64,000 bases of DNA from Thunnus maccoyii (lineage: Eukaryota > Chordata > Actinopteri > Scombriformes > Scombridae), in assembly GCF_910596095.1 (NCBI RefSeq), contig NC_056550.1:18198501-18262500 (forward strand). Reading direction: 5' to 3'. The notes under the pieces were generated by a model. It ran no database searches and was not told where the DNA came from. It saw only the letters and a list, made by a program, of their open reading frames with translations. This document shows positions 38,016 through 51,200 of this stretch, piece after piece. Made by a program: the position numbers and the translations under genes. The stretch's first letter is position 1. Each line of letters opens with the position of its first letter.

Positions 38016-38116
38016 GCGCATGCGTTGTGGCTTTCACGTGATTGGACCTTCGAGAAACCCGGAACTAGTGTGAAGGTCTTCGGTTGTGTGGCTGGAGTTT
38101 AGATAACATATTCCGG
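38016..38116 (+). promoter_or_regulatory. pet100: pet100 proximal promoter with NRF1, E-box, CCAAT and ETS motifs
   Basis: Within about 130 bp of the pet100 ATG lie GCGCATGCGT (38016-38025, NRF1-like), CACGTG (38035-38040, E-box), ATTGG (38041-38045, inverted CCAAT), CCGGAA (38059-38064) and TTCCGG (38111-38116, ETS/GABP cores on opposite strands). NRF1 and GABP drive many nuclear genes for respiratory-chain assembly, which suits PET100. There is no TATA box. Motif matching was by eye. Confidence 0.55.
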
Positions 38117-38141
38117 TTGTGGGTCTAAAGTCGATGTGAAA

Positions 38142-39295
38142 ATGGGTGTTAAAATAGAGGTGTTTAGAGTAAGTAGCAGCAACTTGAAATCACTAGTCGT
38201 GGACGTTTGTTATGTATTTGTCTTATGGTTTAAATCCGCACAAGTCGGCCTAGGTTTCATGGTTTGATCCAGCTATCAATAAGCTAACAGTGGTCATGAT
38301 GTAACTCACTAGCTGGTGTATTTGTTGTTGTTTTGGGCAGATGATGCTGTATTTGTCCTTTCCTGTGGCCATGTTCTGGGTCTCAAATCAAGCAGAGTAC
38401 TTTGAAGAATACATAGTAAAGAGAAAGGTCAGTAATATGTAGTAATGCTGTTTTTTAAAAAATTTGAATATCACTTCACCTAGTGAAGTTTAGTTCTTCT
38501 TGTAATAACAAATGTCTGTTTCTCTGTACTACGCTGGCATCTTTTCTGATCCCCAGAGAGAGATCTTCCCCCCTGATGAGGGACTTCATGTAAGTATAAT
38601 CCACATAGCTCATCTGTGTTTATGAAAGCCATAATTTCAATAAAAAAATAATCCACAAATGTTTGTGATAGTGACGCTACACTTGACACTCACTACCACA
38701 AACACTGGTGGTTTATTTTTTCAGACTCCACAATCATCTTGCTATTACCAGCACCTCATACTCTGCACCACAACTTACTTGTGTGTGAAAAGCTTTTCTT
38801 TTTGTTTTGTATTTTTCTCCATACAGTCTTTTATTGTTTCCTCAATTTATCACTCAGAAGTAAAGAGATAAATGGTGCAATCAAACCACACAGAAGCCAT
38901 CAGAGCTCCACATTGTGATGCTGCTTTTTAATTTAATTTTAAGAAAGTCCAATCATGCTGATAGACCGTACTGTTTTCAATTAGAGTGTTTTTTAAATGG
39001 ATTTATTGGGCTGATAATTAAGTATTTTTCCCCCACACTTTCTTCTCACGATTCTCCCCTGAAACCACAAATCAGTGTTGAGTAATTTCCCTGTGTCTTC
39101 ATGCATCTTAGCTGATTTCCTTTTATGTCTTTTACTTAGTATAAAGATCTGAGGATGTAAACTGACTCAATGATCTGCTGATAATTGTGTTATGTTTATT
39201 TACAGAGGAAAGAGCTGGAGGACTTCAAAGAGCGAATGCGTGTTCGGAAGGAACAGCGGATATTAAAAGACATGTCTGTGCAGTCTGACAACTGA
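38142..39295 (+). CDS. pet100: PET100 homolog, cytochrome c oxidase assembly factor
   Basis: A small mitochondrial inner-membrane chaperone needed for assembly of complex IV. Exons: 38142-38168, 38341-38427, 38557-38589, 39206-39295. All introns are GT-AG and in phase 0, giving 78 aa. It starts MGVKIEVFR and continues MMLYLSFPVAMFWVSNQAEY, which matches the human PET100 N-terminus closely; this hydrophobic stretch (about residues 10-25) is the single membrane segment. A charged helix follows (KELEDFKERMRVRKEQR), ending ...VQSDN. Human PET100 is 73 aa, so the length fits. It is the immediate neighbour of stxbp2, as on human 19p13.2. A possible ATTAAA signal lies at 39553-39558. Confidence 0.93.
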
Positions 39296-39552
39296 GGATT
39301 ATGTGTTGACGTATAACTGTATAAATTCCCAGCACAACCCATGGAGAAGTATCCGGCAATGTTTTTTGGGCAAAAGAAAACTGGTTGGACTGGAGGAAGA
39401 GCACGACACACTGGAAATCTCTGCGAGTTTAACACATCCCAAGGGTTTACTGGGTGTTTTCCAGAGATTAATTATGCCAGTTGAATTTTCATGTGAGACT
39501 TTTTAAATGTCAGAATTTGCCTGATCATTTGAGTTGCTGTGATGTCAAAGTC

Positions 39553-39558
39553 ATTAAA
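39553..39558 (+). terminator. pet100: Possible pet100 polyadenylation signal ATTAAA
   Basis: The hexamer lies 258 bp after the stop codon, in T-rich DNA. No better AATAAA occurs nearer the stop. Confidence 0.4.
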
Positions 39559-39614
39559 TATTTTTTGAGTTAAATATCCAGTTGGATGTAATATAAGTAT
39601 CATCTTAATTTTGT

Positions 39615-39870
39615 CGTGTACAGTGCCTATATACCCTTGGATTTGTTCATGTTTAGTCTCTTCATGGTATTATTATTGCATCACAGTGGAATGAAATTAG
39701 GCTTTTTTGACACTGATCAACAGAAAAAAAGAGCTTACTATCAAAGCCAGACTCAGCAAATCTTCATAAACTGATTTAAATTGAGTACAAATCTAAAACA
39801 TAAACAAACTGCCTAACTTTAGAACAGGCACCTGTGACAGCAATTACTGCCTTGAGCCAACAGTATATAA
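39615..39870. mobile_element. Tc1-like element remnant
   Basis: The order CAGTGCCTATATACCC, GTGGAATGAAATTAGGCTTT, TTTTGACACTGATCAACAGA is that of the terminal region of a common fish Tc1-type element. It is decayed, and no transposase frame remains. Boundaries are approximate. Confidence 0.4.
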
Positions 39871-40639
39871 CAAGACCTCGGTAGCTTTTGCTTTATGTTC
39901 TAGTTTGTTGTCTCATTGGAGTGAAATGTTCCCTCAAATCGCAATTCACTTACTGCATCAGGTTGATCTATCTGTATTTAGCTGAATTCATTTTAACCGC
40001 TACCTTCACATGCCTTCCTGGTCCTGCTATAAATAGACATCCCTACAGCTTGACGCAACCACCACCGTCACCAGAAAAGCACTCTGCCCATGATAGCGCT
40101 TCTCTGGTGATGTCAGCGTTTGTTGCACATGAACCATAGCCTTAGTATGATGACTAAAGAGCTCATCTTTGTTGTCATTGGATCATAGCGACGTCTTCCA
40201 TTTTGTCTCAGACACTTCCTCATGCCTTCTTGCGAACATTAGATCAGATACTGGGAATATTTGTTGACGCACTGCCTGTTCCTTTATGTTCATGAATTTT
40301 TGCACCTTGCAGATACCTATTTTTTACAAGCTAAAATCACTCGTCACACCTAGATTACACATAATAGATCAACTTGTGACATCCAAATACAATTGGCTGC
40401 ACTAATTATGATTTAGCTGTGTTGGTTGTGTGACGCTTTGACATGAAATAATATTTCGTGTCAAAGCCCAATTACATCCATTTTGCTTTGTAATACTAAA
40501 GTAACTAGTTAAATGTATTCTTGTAGACTTGTCAGTTTAATGCTTTCTTTCACAAAGGCATTTGTTGGTTTTGTTTCACTTACTGTGATTTATTTATTCA
40601 CTCATTGGATGTGGTTGTATCTGTATATGACGTTGTATC

Positions 40640-40860
40640 TTATGTTGTACACATTATGTGGCCACATCTGTAACCTCAGGTTACCAGAGGGTAGCTGGTT
40701 TGATCCTCTGGACTAATATTTTTGACAAGCCTTTAGCAAGGCATATCAGCCCCTACTGAACCTGTTTCTGATTGGCTGGTTGTTGTCAGACTGGGCAGCT
40801 CCACATTGTGTCAATGTGAGCATTTGTTCTCAGTAAACCTCCGCTGGGTTAATAAAGACA
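40640..40860 (+). mobile_element. tRNA-derived SINE-like sequence
   Basis: A Pol III B-box-like motif GGTTTGATCC at 40697-40706 lies in GAGGGTAGCTGGTTTGATCC, a tRNA-like TpsiC arm typical of fish SINEs. A body with TTTCTGATTGGCTGG follows, and then a run to AATAAAGACAAAA. It is not an intact tRNA; the cloverleaf stems do not pair. Confidence 0.45.
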
Positions 40861-40869
40861 AAAACATAA

Positions 40870-42283
40870 GTTCTTGTTTAGAAAGTGCCACTTGTACCTG
40901 AGTCTTTTCCCTGACCCCATATATTCCTTAATGCTAAATCACATAAGAGGCTGCTTTTCACATAATTATATTACCAAATATGTAATTCATTATTACTGAT
41001 TTTGCAACAACTTGAGCAATGGCATTGACTATCCATATTAAGTGTGACCCAAATGTACATCCTGGAACAAAGGCAACATAAAATACTGAAATATGTACCT
41101 CAGTAACTTCAAAATGTTTCAACTGAAATAAAACAATATATTTATCAGGCTTTTACCAATAATTCATGTGTAAGCTGGTGCCATCAGTTTAAAAAAGGAA
41201 TTCCCAGCATCTATCTTGTATGCTGAATGTGCATGAGGATATGCATGTTACGGCTAGTATGACACCACAGCGCTGTCGATCATCCAGCTCCAATTATCTC
41301 TGAATTTGACCCTGAATGTTATTAGGATGTTGTGCTGGTTGCAGTTCAAACACAACAGTTTCAAATTAATGCCCTTTTTAAGCGGTAATACTTGTTCTCA
41401 CATGCTTAAGGGTTCATAACAGTTCACAAATCATTTTGAATATGACATGGACAAAATTACACCGTGACCTTCTTCAGACCAGCACAGCTATCTATGATCT
41501 CCGAAATATGAGTATATGTGACAGGGATTAGCTTGTCCAGACACTCTTAAGTCTCAGATGTGTCCAACATCAACCGAACTAATGAACTGCTGAAGTTCTC
41601 ATCCATCATGATGAAACGATGACATGTTTTTTCCCCAAGGTCCATCAAATGATACCCTTGAAATATATTTGGCAATGAACGGTGGCCAGCTAGATGTCTC
41701 ACAGTCTCTCTCCAGAGGCACTGGAGACAGAGAGAGTGTGTGTATTTTCCTTCTTGCAGCTGTTTCTTTTTAATAGCTGCCATTCATTTTGAAACGCATT
41801 AAAAATATAGTATTATGTGATACACATATAGGCAAGATAAAGGTAGATAAATAATTTTCCTCCTGTGATGAGCTATGGAAGTGTACTGATGGTATAAACC
41901 TTGCTTCAGTGATCACATTGTCCTCATCATATTATTATCTTGAGGCTTTAATTATCACAATTCTTGGTGATGACCAGAAACACTGTACGACACAACAGTG
42001 CTCACATTTAATTGTTGTATTTACTATTTTACTATAGTTATTGGTTACACTGAATTTGTAGATAAGCTCAGGAATTGCCAGGCTTTATTTAAGGCCAAAA
42101 TGAATTGGAATTAATAGTTTCACAGATATCTCCTGGATTCTTGCTATTCTTGCTATGACGTGTTCTTGCGAGATAAACATCAGACAGTAGGGGGCAGTAT
42201 TTCTCTGTGAATAGCTGAGTGCTTGGACCATACAGGCTTTAACAACAAGGAAGTGACCGCCTAACCAGCAGACTGCTGTCAAG
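40870..42283. other. Intergenic pet100-stxbp2, nothing recognised
   Basis: AT-rich intergenic DNA leading to the stxbp2 start. I see no exon or RNA gene and no well-bounded repeat. The stxbp2 promoter should lie in the last few hundred bases, but no TATA or strong core motif is evident. Confidence 0.5.
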
Positions 42284-45200
42284 ATGGCACCGAGTGGGCT
42301 GAAAGCGGTAGTAGGAGAAAGTAAGTGACATATTTGTTGTAAAGTTGTATCCTTTCATGAAGTTTCTTCTAACCAGAAGACAAAGGTACTTTACCCGAAC
42401 TTATCTCGCATCAGCTTAATAAACTGACGCTAAACCTGACACTTAACACCGTTGAGGACGTCGGTCCTTTAGGTTTCTTCCTGCTCCAGTCTCAATCAAA
42501 ATGCTAACGTTACCGAAGGAGATAATGTCATTTAATTAACTAAGTTAGGGCTAAAAAGTAGTATTATTGTATTGCATGTGTTGGTAACAACAGTTATTGG
42601 GTGGAAATGGTGGTTTGTTGTTATGACATTTGACAGACGTACAAAGAGTAACTTAACGTTAAAAGTCTCAGTGACTGTCAGTCCAAGTTGTTGGCTAATG
42701 TAAGGCTAACGTTAGCTTACTAAGTTAACCCGAAAAGGAAGTTCATAACTTCGCTTGTTATCGATTAGTTAAATCAACAGGAGTATGTATAATTTAACAT
42801 TAATAAAATCACAAACCTTTGGTGCAATATGTTTTGTTGTATCTTATATTTCAGTATTAACACACTTGTCTCGTGTAATTTAACAAATAACTATCGAACC
42901 GGGTGTAAAAGTAGCTTATAGATCTGCTGATAATCAGGACATTTTATATTCACAAATCCATACAAAGTCAAATAATATTATGTAAGTCTAATGTTTATTT
43001 AATAAATCTAATGTTTACATGTTTACAGGTACACATGCACAATATAATGTCATCCAATACACTAGCTCAGGCATACATTTTGCTTTTATGTCGCTTATAA
43101 TATTCAGGTGTTGTTTTTTTACGCTGTCATAGAGTTGTTAATTCAATTATATGTTTAAGTATTGAGGTCATAGTTGGTGGTGGTGGTGTTGTACTGAGCT
43201 GCGTTATACTCAGAGGTGTTTGTAATATTCTGTATGTAAATCGGGAGGACCAAAACATTAGAAACACCTCTCAATATAATGTAGTTCAGTACAACACCAC
43301 CTTTAACTATGACCTCAGTAATAAACATACAATTCAATTTACACATTTCCGACTCTGTCAATTCAAACTGAACATTATAAACTTAATAAATTAGAATTTA
43401 TGACAGAGCCGTTGTATTGAATTGCATTAGATTATTCGGGTGTACCTAATAAAGTGGCCACTGAGTGTATGTTAATGTTACATAATATTTTAAGTGTTCA
43501 AATAAAGTGGTAATTATTCTAAACAACTTAAAACTCTAATTGGTAAAATGTTTTCAATACAGATACAACTCCTGTAAAATATGTAGTATTTTTGCAAGGG
43601 TTGTCTGTGACCGTATTTTGTTCTTTTACACATTAGGAGTGTGATGTGAACACACCCGTCGCTCAGAGTTGTTGAAATTTTTAGGTGTGTACTGCTAATA
43701 ATCCTGACCTTGCCCAGGATCAGGCCTACAGTGACTTGTTATTCGCTTGTACTAACCAATTACAATAGTAATAGTTAATTTCTATGAATTTTGGAATATG
43801 CGCTTGTTCTTGTGCTGCCATTCAATTCAATGCCATTATTATTATTTATGACAATAGGAATATAAAACACACATTTATGAAATCAACATAAACAGGCTGG
43901 AAATGTGGCCAGGTCTTGTGAGGTTGACCTGATGCTTGAAATATTGTTGTTTAGTTTAAGCACAGGAGTGTGCAGATCCTCTCCTTTGGCATTGTTAATA
44001 ATGGCAAATAAAATAAGTAATCTTTAGTATTAAACTCAGGCCAGTGACAGAATAAATTCAAATAAGGCTTCAAACAGCATTGTGTTATAGGCCAGACAGG
44101 TTTCCAGGGCAATTTTGCGTGCAGATATTTTTTGACATTTTGAAAATTACCAAATACATCAGCTAATCTTGTCAGGATTGCTTGGAATGGTCGTCTATTT
44201 TAATGCAAGTAACAAGTAGTCATCGTTTCCAGTTCCCAGTATGGAAATAGGTTTGGCATTACAAGACAAGACATTTGTCGGTGTGGAATTTTCCTCTTGG
44301 TTCAAAATCTCAAAAAAACAACAACAATGAGAACAATATTGAGTTTGTAATGTTTCTTATATTTACATTTACACAATTTGGTGTCAGTTAGTCTACAGTA
44401 ATTCTGTCAGTTTTATGTTGTTGAATGTACAGTATGTTGGTACAAAACTAGATCATAGTTCTGTTATTTTTCTTTATAGTTAACTGCTGGATTAATTTCC
44501 TGTAACCAGCCAATTATCATTTCAATTTGCAATAGACTTGATATGGTAATAATAGCACTCAAACAAATTCCTTTGTGAGTCACCACTGTGTTTCTAAATA
44601 TGTTCAACAAGGAAGTTGTGTAGCTCTTCATTCATCAGTACGTGTCTTCCCACAGTCTCCTTCCTTGAATGCTTCCTTCAAAGTACAATGTCAGTAAATG
44701 GGATTTAAGACATTTCAGATGATGGCCACATTAAATATAATGGCTTTTGCAACATGAAATGGCGTCTCTGCTCTTTTACCCTGTAGGTTAATGTGTAATT
44801 TCTAGGTATTTTGGGCATGTTGGCCCACTTCCACTGTAAAACACTGCAGGTAACCCTCAGTTTTGCAATTTGTTTCGGTAGTAGCACCACACCTCAGCTG
44901 TTGTGCCTATGAAGTCACTAGCACAAATATACTATTGTGGATCTTCACAGTCTGTGATCTCAACAGTATAATGCAAGACAGTTGCACCCAACTGGCTGAG
45001 TTGGTAAATACAAGTGCCAAATATGGGTTTATTTTAAGAAAGTTCCTGGTTCCTGATTTAAAGTTTTAGACATGTAATTGACCTCTAACCTTTTGCATTG
45101 TGTTTATACATGAAATTGGAAAACCTTTCAATTAAACCACATATGTAATCTTTTACTCTTTTAATCCACTGGTGCACAACAGATTAAATGCTGGATTTAG

Positions 45201-48200
45201 TTGTACTTTATAGAGATTAATTTAACTAAATAGGAATTGTATAAATTAAGATAGAATGCTGTTATTAAAAAATTGAATTTTTTGAATCATACATTTTCCT
45301 TATTAAAAAAATTACTATGGTGTTATGTTACTTCTGCTTTACAAACAGAATTGCTAAAGTATTGCAGCAGTGGCGTCATTATATATATTGTAGCACTTGT
45401 TACCCATTGTACCTATTTCCTGTGCTGAGATAGAAATGTTTTCTCAGAAGTTATTGATAGTTCTGTAATTACATTTGAATCTTTGTCTTGTCTTCTACAG
45501 AAATCCTCAATGGGGTCATCAAGAGTGTGAAGAAGGATGGAGAATGGAAGGTAAGGGAAGTTGACAAATAAGAATCAAGACATCCCCTGATTTTGTCACA
45601 CTGAATTATAACCCCTGTTTATTTCATGTGTTTCTTCAGGTTCTTATTGTGGACCACATGAGCATGCGAATTCTGTCCTCTTGCTGCAAGATGTCTGACA
45701 TATTGGCAGAGGGGGTGACCAGTAAGTATGCAGATAATTATTGAATTTGCGTCCTGTGCATCAGTTGTATACAGGTACAGATATCCATATACTTTCTTTT
45801 TTAAATTTAGCTCAACTTTACTCAATCTGGGGGATTTACACAATTTATACTCAGAGCTGTTGTGTTTTAGTATTTAAGTACACATTTCACCCCTTCCCTT
45901 ATAGCTGGATGACATTAATCTGTTCTAAGTTGTTTCCTGTCCCCAGAGTTCTGATTGATTGGAAATGAAAGAGATACAGTCCATACAAAGCCACCTCACT
46001 CACAAAAATCAAAGAAATTTTAGATTTGCACTTGTAAAAGTGTTTTTCACCCGCATTTATAACTCAACTAATATTCCCATGGAAGATGGAGGTTTTTTCC
46101 CTCTAGGAGTAATTAATGTCAGCACTTACTTAAGTTGTCCTGGCAGCTTGTATCAGTGCATTATGTTGCTGTATTTGACATTACATTGATGTTTTATTTG
46201 CATGTGATATCGTGTTAATTCATATGGTTCAGACTGAAGTAAAATTCCTCTCTTCTCTGCTTTTCAGTTGTGGAGGACATCAACAAACGCAGGGAGCCCA
46301 TCTCTAGTCTGGAGGCCATATATCTGATTTCACCAATAGAGAAGGTTAGTGGTCTTCTGTGTTCATTTTGATATTTCTCATATTTTGATATTTCCCATAT
46401 TCAGAATCTTTTAAACAACATTTTGTTTTTTTGAATTACAGTCAGTTCGTGCTCTCATTAATGACTTCAAAGACACTGCCTTTACTTACAAAGCAGCACA
46501 CATCTTCTTCACTGACAGTAAGTTTGTGTGTGTGTACAGTATACTCTGCTACAGCTACAGACACTTTATGAATAATGCTATTTTCAAATGTAGTTTTCAA
46601 AACATTTAAAGTTACAAAATATATAAAATAATCAGATCAACCTATTGCCATTCCTAATATTTGTTATTCTTTTACTTCTGTAGCTTGCCCAGATGGCCTC
46701 TTCACTGAGATTGGGAGATCCAGAGTTTCCAAAGTTGTCAAGACTTTAAAAGAGATCAATGTTGCTTTCCTGCCGTATGAGTCTCAGGTAGGGGATTGTC
46801 TCCACTTGTCTCCTAAACCAACATTATCAACATCAATTTATTTTTAAATTCATTCATCTAATCTAATTTTTGAGCTGTCCTTAAATCTCGTTTTAGCTCT
46901 GATTTGATTTCCGCTAGCTAAAGTCGCTAAATGCTCCACTATGTTCAACATAAATAAATAAATATATACATAATAGATAAAGTTATATTTTGTGTTCTGT
47001 GAAGTTTATAATTACAGTTTTCAGTTTTGCTGCTTAAAATGCAGTGTCTCACAATATTTGCTGTAGTGGCATTACTGTGCGCATGGAAGCATTTATATAT
47101 ACTGAACACAGCCTCTCACATTTCATTGTATCATCATTTACAGTAGTTGTTGCCTCACTATCATTACGCAAAGACAGGAGGAAAAATTAAAGATCAAGCT
47201 CTTGACGATCTTGGATTAGTCCCATATCTTCTTCTTCTAGAAACGCCTCTGGTCATCAATAAGATATATTCAAACTGAGGTCAATCTTAATCCCTGTCAC
47301 CCCTACAGGTATTCTCCCTGGATGACCCAAGCTCCTTGCACTCCTTCTATAGCTCAAAACCCACTGTAGAAAGAGACAAAATGATGGAGAATCTGGCCGA
47401 GCAAATTGCAACCCTGTGTGACACACTTAAGGAGTATCCTGCAATCCGATTCCGCAAGTATGGAAGTCTTGCATCAAAGTACAATGAAATTAGTTTGCCG
47501 CTGAGTTTTCTTGCTGATTGAAAGTTGCATGCCACCCTGTCTCACAGGGGACCAGAGGAGAATGCTAGACTGGCTGAAGAGGTCTACCAGCGCCTTAATG
47601 CTCACAAAGCTGACAACCCAAGCATGGGAGAGGTTAGGGACCACTAAGATACCACCCGCATCAATTCCTATGTGCTCTACTGTATTAATGCAATTCTTTG
47701 ACAAAAAAAAATCTAAAACTGGATTCTTACACTGCTTTTTTTCTGCTGAACCAGCTTTTTCATACAAGAAAATAAACTTCCATTGGGATTCTGCAGCTCT
47801 TCACCTTTACTGGTTGTGGACGTTTCTGTGGTTTCAGGGTTTTATTTCCTGTTTATTTCCTAATTTTTCTCATGCTTTGCTGGACCTTTCTCTTTTTCCC
47901 TTCTTCTTTTCTGTCTCTCTTAGCTGACATTTCCTTGCTCCTGAGATGGGTCTTAACAGGCATGTATTACTGTTCTCTTTTTCCCCCCATTCATCTGAAT
48001 TGCATTAACTGTGCTGTATGAGCATTCTCTGTATTTCCTTTTACTATACATGACATGGCAAGTTTGCTGAAGTGCTGCCTCATGCTGCATCAGTCATGCT
48101 GCAATCAGACAGTGATTGTTGCAATTTGTGATTTTTTTTTTTTGTTTAGATAAAAACTGATAACACTTTCACTGCATGACTCACAAAAACATAACAGAGG

Positions 48201-51200
48201 ACTTTATGTTTCATGCGTACTGTAGACTAGGTCCTAGTTTATTATGCATCTGTGGAGTAATAAATATCTTTCATTTTTATTGATTCATATGCCTAATCTG
48301 TCTTGTTTTTCAGGGTGCTGATAAGGCGCGATCCCAGCTACTGATTATTGATCGTGGGTTCGATCCCATCTCACCTATTCTACACGAGTTGACCTTCCAG
48401 GCAATGGCTTACGATTTGCTTGATATCACGCAGGATATCTATAAGTGAGTAAACATCTGATTTTACTGGAGCTGCTGTTCATTGACTTTGCGAAGTCAGT
48501 GTGCTATATTTGGCGTCCCATTTTTCCATACAAATTTTTGTTGTACCTATGTACTTTTTTTTTTTTTAAGGTATCAGACAACCGGCATTGGAAATGCAAA
48601 AGACAGAGAAGTGTTATTGGACGAAGATGATGAGCTCTGGGTTCAACTCAGACATATGCACATCGCAGATGTCACTAAGTAAGTCCACATGAGTGCCTCT
48701 CATGGTCATCCTTCCCAACAAGTGCTGGTCATTGCTTTCACCTGGCTGTATATTATACCTTCAAAACACACACCTCACTATGTGTGCCCTCTCAAAGTTA
48801 GAAATTGTTACTTTGATATTACATTGTAATATTATATTTAATGGAGGGAAATGAAAATAATGAATTCATCTGTTTTTTAAAAAATATTTTAATGGAATGG
48901 AGGGGTCAAGTAAAGCAGTTTAGATTGCAATAAGAAAGTTGCCCAAAAGATGGTGTAAAAGGCATTGTGTTTGTGTGTGTGTGTGCGTGCGTGCATGTAT
49001 AACAGTTGGGTAAAGTTTTGATCCTGTATAATGTGAGGTACCTAGATTACAATTTGATTGCTCATTAACAATCATTTCCCAAATTAATTATTGCAGGAAA
49101 GTGACAGATCTTCTTCGCACCTTTTGTGAGAGCAAGAGAATGTGCACTGACAATGTGAGTGTTTATGTGCAATAATCATTTTTGTTATTATTACAAATGT
49201 CTGTGATTTAACATGAAGACTGTTTTTATTATTGTGATGCAATTTGATTACAAATGTGTTTTCCATTTCAGGCCAACATCAAAGATCTCTCTCAGATGTT
49301 AAAGAAGATGCCACAGTATCAGAAGGAGCTGAGCAATGTGAGTGGGATGAGGAAAAGCCAGCTGTTCACCTTTTTAGTATATTAATGTTGCGATATTGTA
49401 CATGTAATGCTTATTTTTTATTTCATTCACAGTACTCTACTCACTTGCACCTAGCTGAAGCTTGTATGAAGAAGTTCAAGACCTCTCTTGATAAGCTTTG
49501 TGAAGTGGAACAGGTCAGTACTCTTGTGGAGTGTACATTTGAAATTGATCTCATGTTGTGACGGGATCATCCAAAATTTTGACTTAGAAAATTGGTCATT
49601 CGGACACAAACAGCATTTTCATTGTAGTAAACATCTTTATAGTCTTTTTAAATCCATGGAGGTCTAGTTTATTACATCTATAGTTGTCTGGCAATGTAAC
49701 AAGTGAAGCTTTAGTGTTCCTGTACATCTATAGTTGGAGGTATAAATAGAAACACGATAATGGACTCTTGATCCCTCAAGAGAAAGGCTACCATAGATTA
49801 CAACTGAGCCATTGAACTTCTTGGAATTTGTCTGCTCTTGTGTTGTTGTCAAAACCTGTCAGTCTTTAGTTTTTATCACACAGGATCAACAAGAATGTCC
49901 CACTGTATTAGCCGCCGACAGTAAGTATCTTAGAGAGAATGTTTGACATGGAATTACTAGTGTGCCACTCACTCAGCACTCTTAAGTGACCTCGACTTTA
50001 TAGTGTCTTTATTTATAGCTCCTCTGGGGTGTGTTCAAATGCCACTGGCACGGTCTTGTGATGTTTAATGGAGAATCATAATCGTAATATTGCATAAGAA
50101 GCTTGTGACCGGACATCAGCATCCGTATATCTACAGAAATGCAGAAGAGGCTATTATGCCATGTAAAGGCATTTAATAACATGCATATCTACTACTTGGT
50201 AATGTAGAAATCCTTCCAGGTTCCTGCATGAGCCAGGCTTTATAAAGAGTGGGATAAAGCCAAGGCCCAGACCAGTGCCAGACCCCAGTGTGTTGTTTGG
50301 ATGTGCCAGACATGCTTTGTCTCCCTGAGGGCCTGTATTCTGCCACATTTAGCCTTGTATCAAATGAGTCTCAACCACACAGGAAATGATAAGCCATGCA
50401 TGGTTGTGGCATTATGAGATGCAAGTGTTAATGGGGCCTTTTTGTATGACTGAACAACTCGACTGCATTAATGGATTGCCAGCATGTCTGAAAGCTGCCT
50501 CTTTAATCCAATGGGCATGTTTTGGCTCTGTGATGGACAGTGTGATCCAAACAGCAATAGCTCTCTTTCAGCTGTCATTTGTGTAAGTGTTTTATATTGT
50601 TTGGACAAGCAATTACAGATGTATGTGTATAACACGTGCTCTTCTCGCCATTTTCTAATTTTAGTTGCTTGCAAAAAGTTTTGTTGTTGATTGGCCCTAA
50701 CAAGGCTTAGTCCAAATTCATCATAAAGCTTAGCAAAGAGTTTTTCGGGAGATTGCACAGTGCCCAGGATATCATTAAAGGGAAATCCCCTAGCTAGACG
50801 TAAGTATAAAAGCCCAAGTTAAGTAGCCAATATTTGTCATTATTTTTGACATAGTTGATGGATTAAATATGCAATATGCGTTCAGTGTTTTGTAACACCA
50901 GCATTAACTTAAAATAGTTTAATGGTTAGAGCAATAGTGCCAATGCAGTCTTCCTAAATTATTGCGTGGTCATGAGCGAGAGAATTGAATTGAGAAGACA
51001 TAGAACAAGGTTGAGAAGCAGTACACACACGCACACACACACAGTATATATACAGTATGGCAGAATTTTCACTTCAGAATACTGCTCTGTTAAGAGTATC
51101 AGCTGCCTGGCTGTCAGCTGACTTAAGGTGTGATTGGTAATTCAGATTCCAGTAGCAGTTAATAGTTAACCACGGGTGTCTTCCACAGGACCTTGCAATA

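Noticed and set aside
40697-40706. tRNA gene
   Set aside because: Only the B-box-like part is present; no acceptor stem or anticodon arm pairs, so it was assigned to a SINE.
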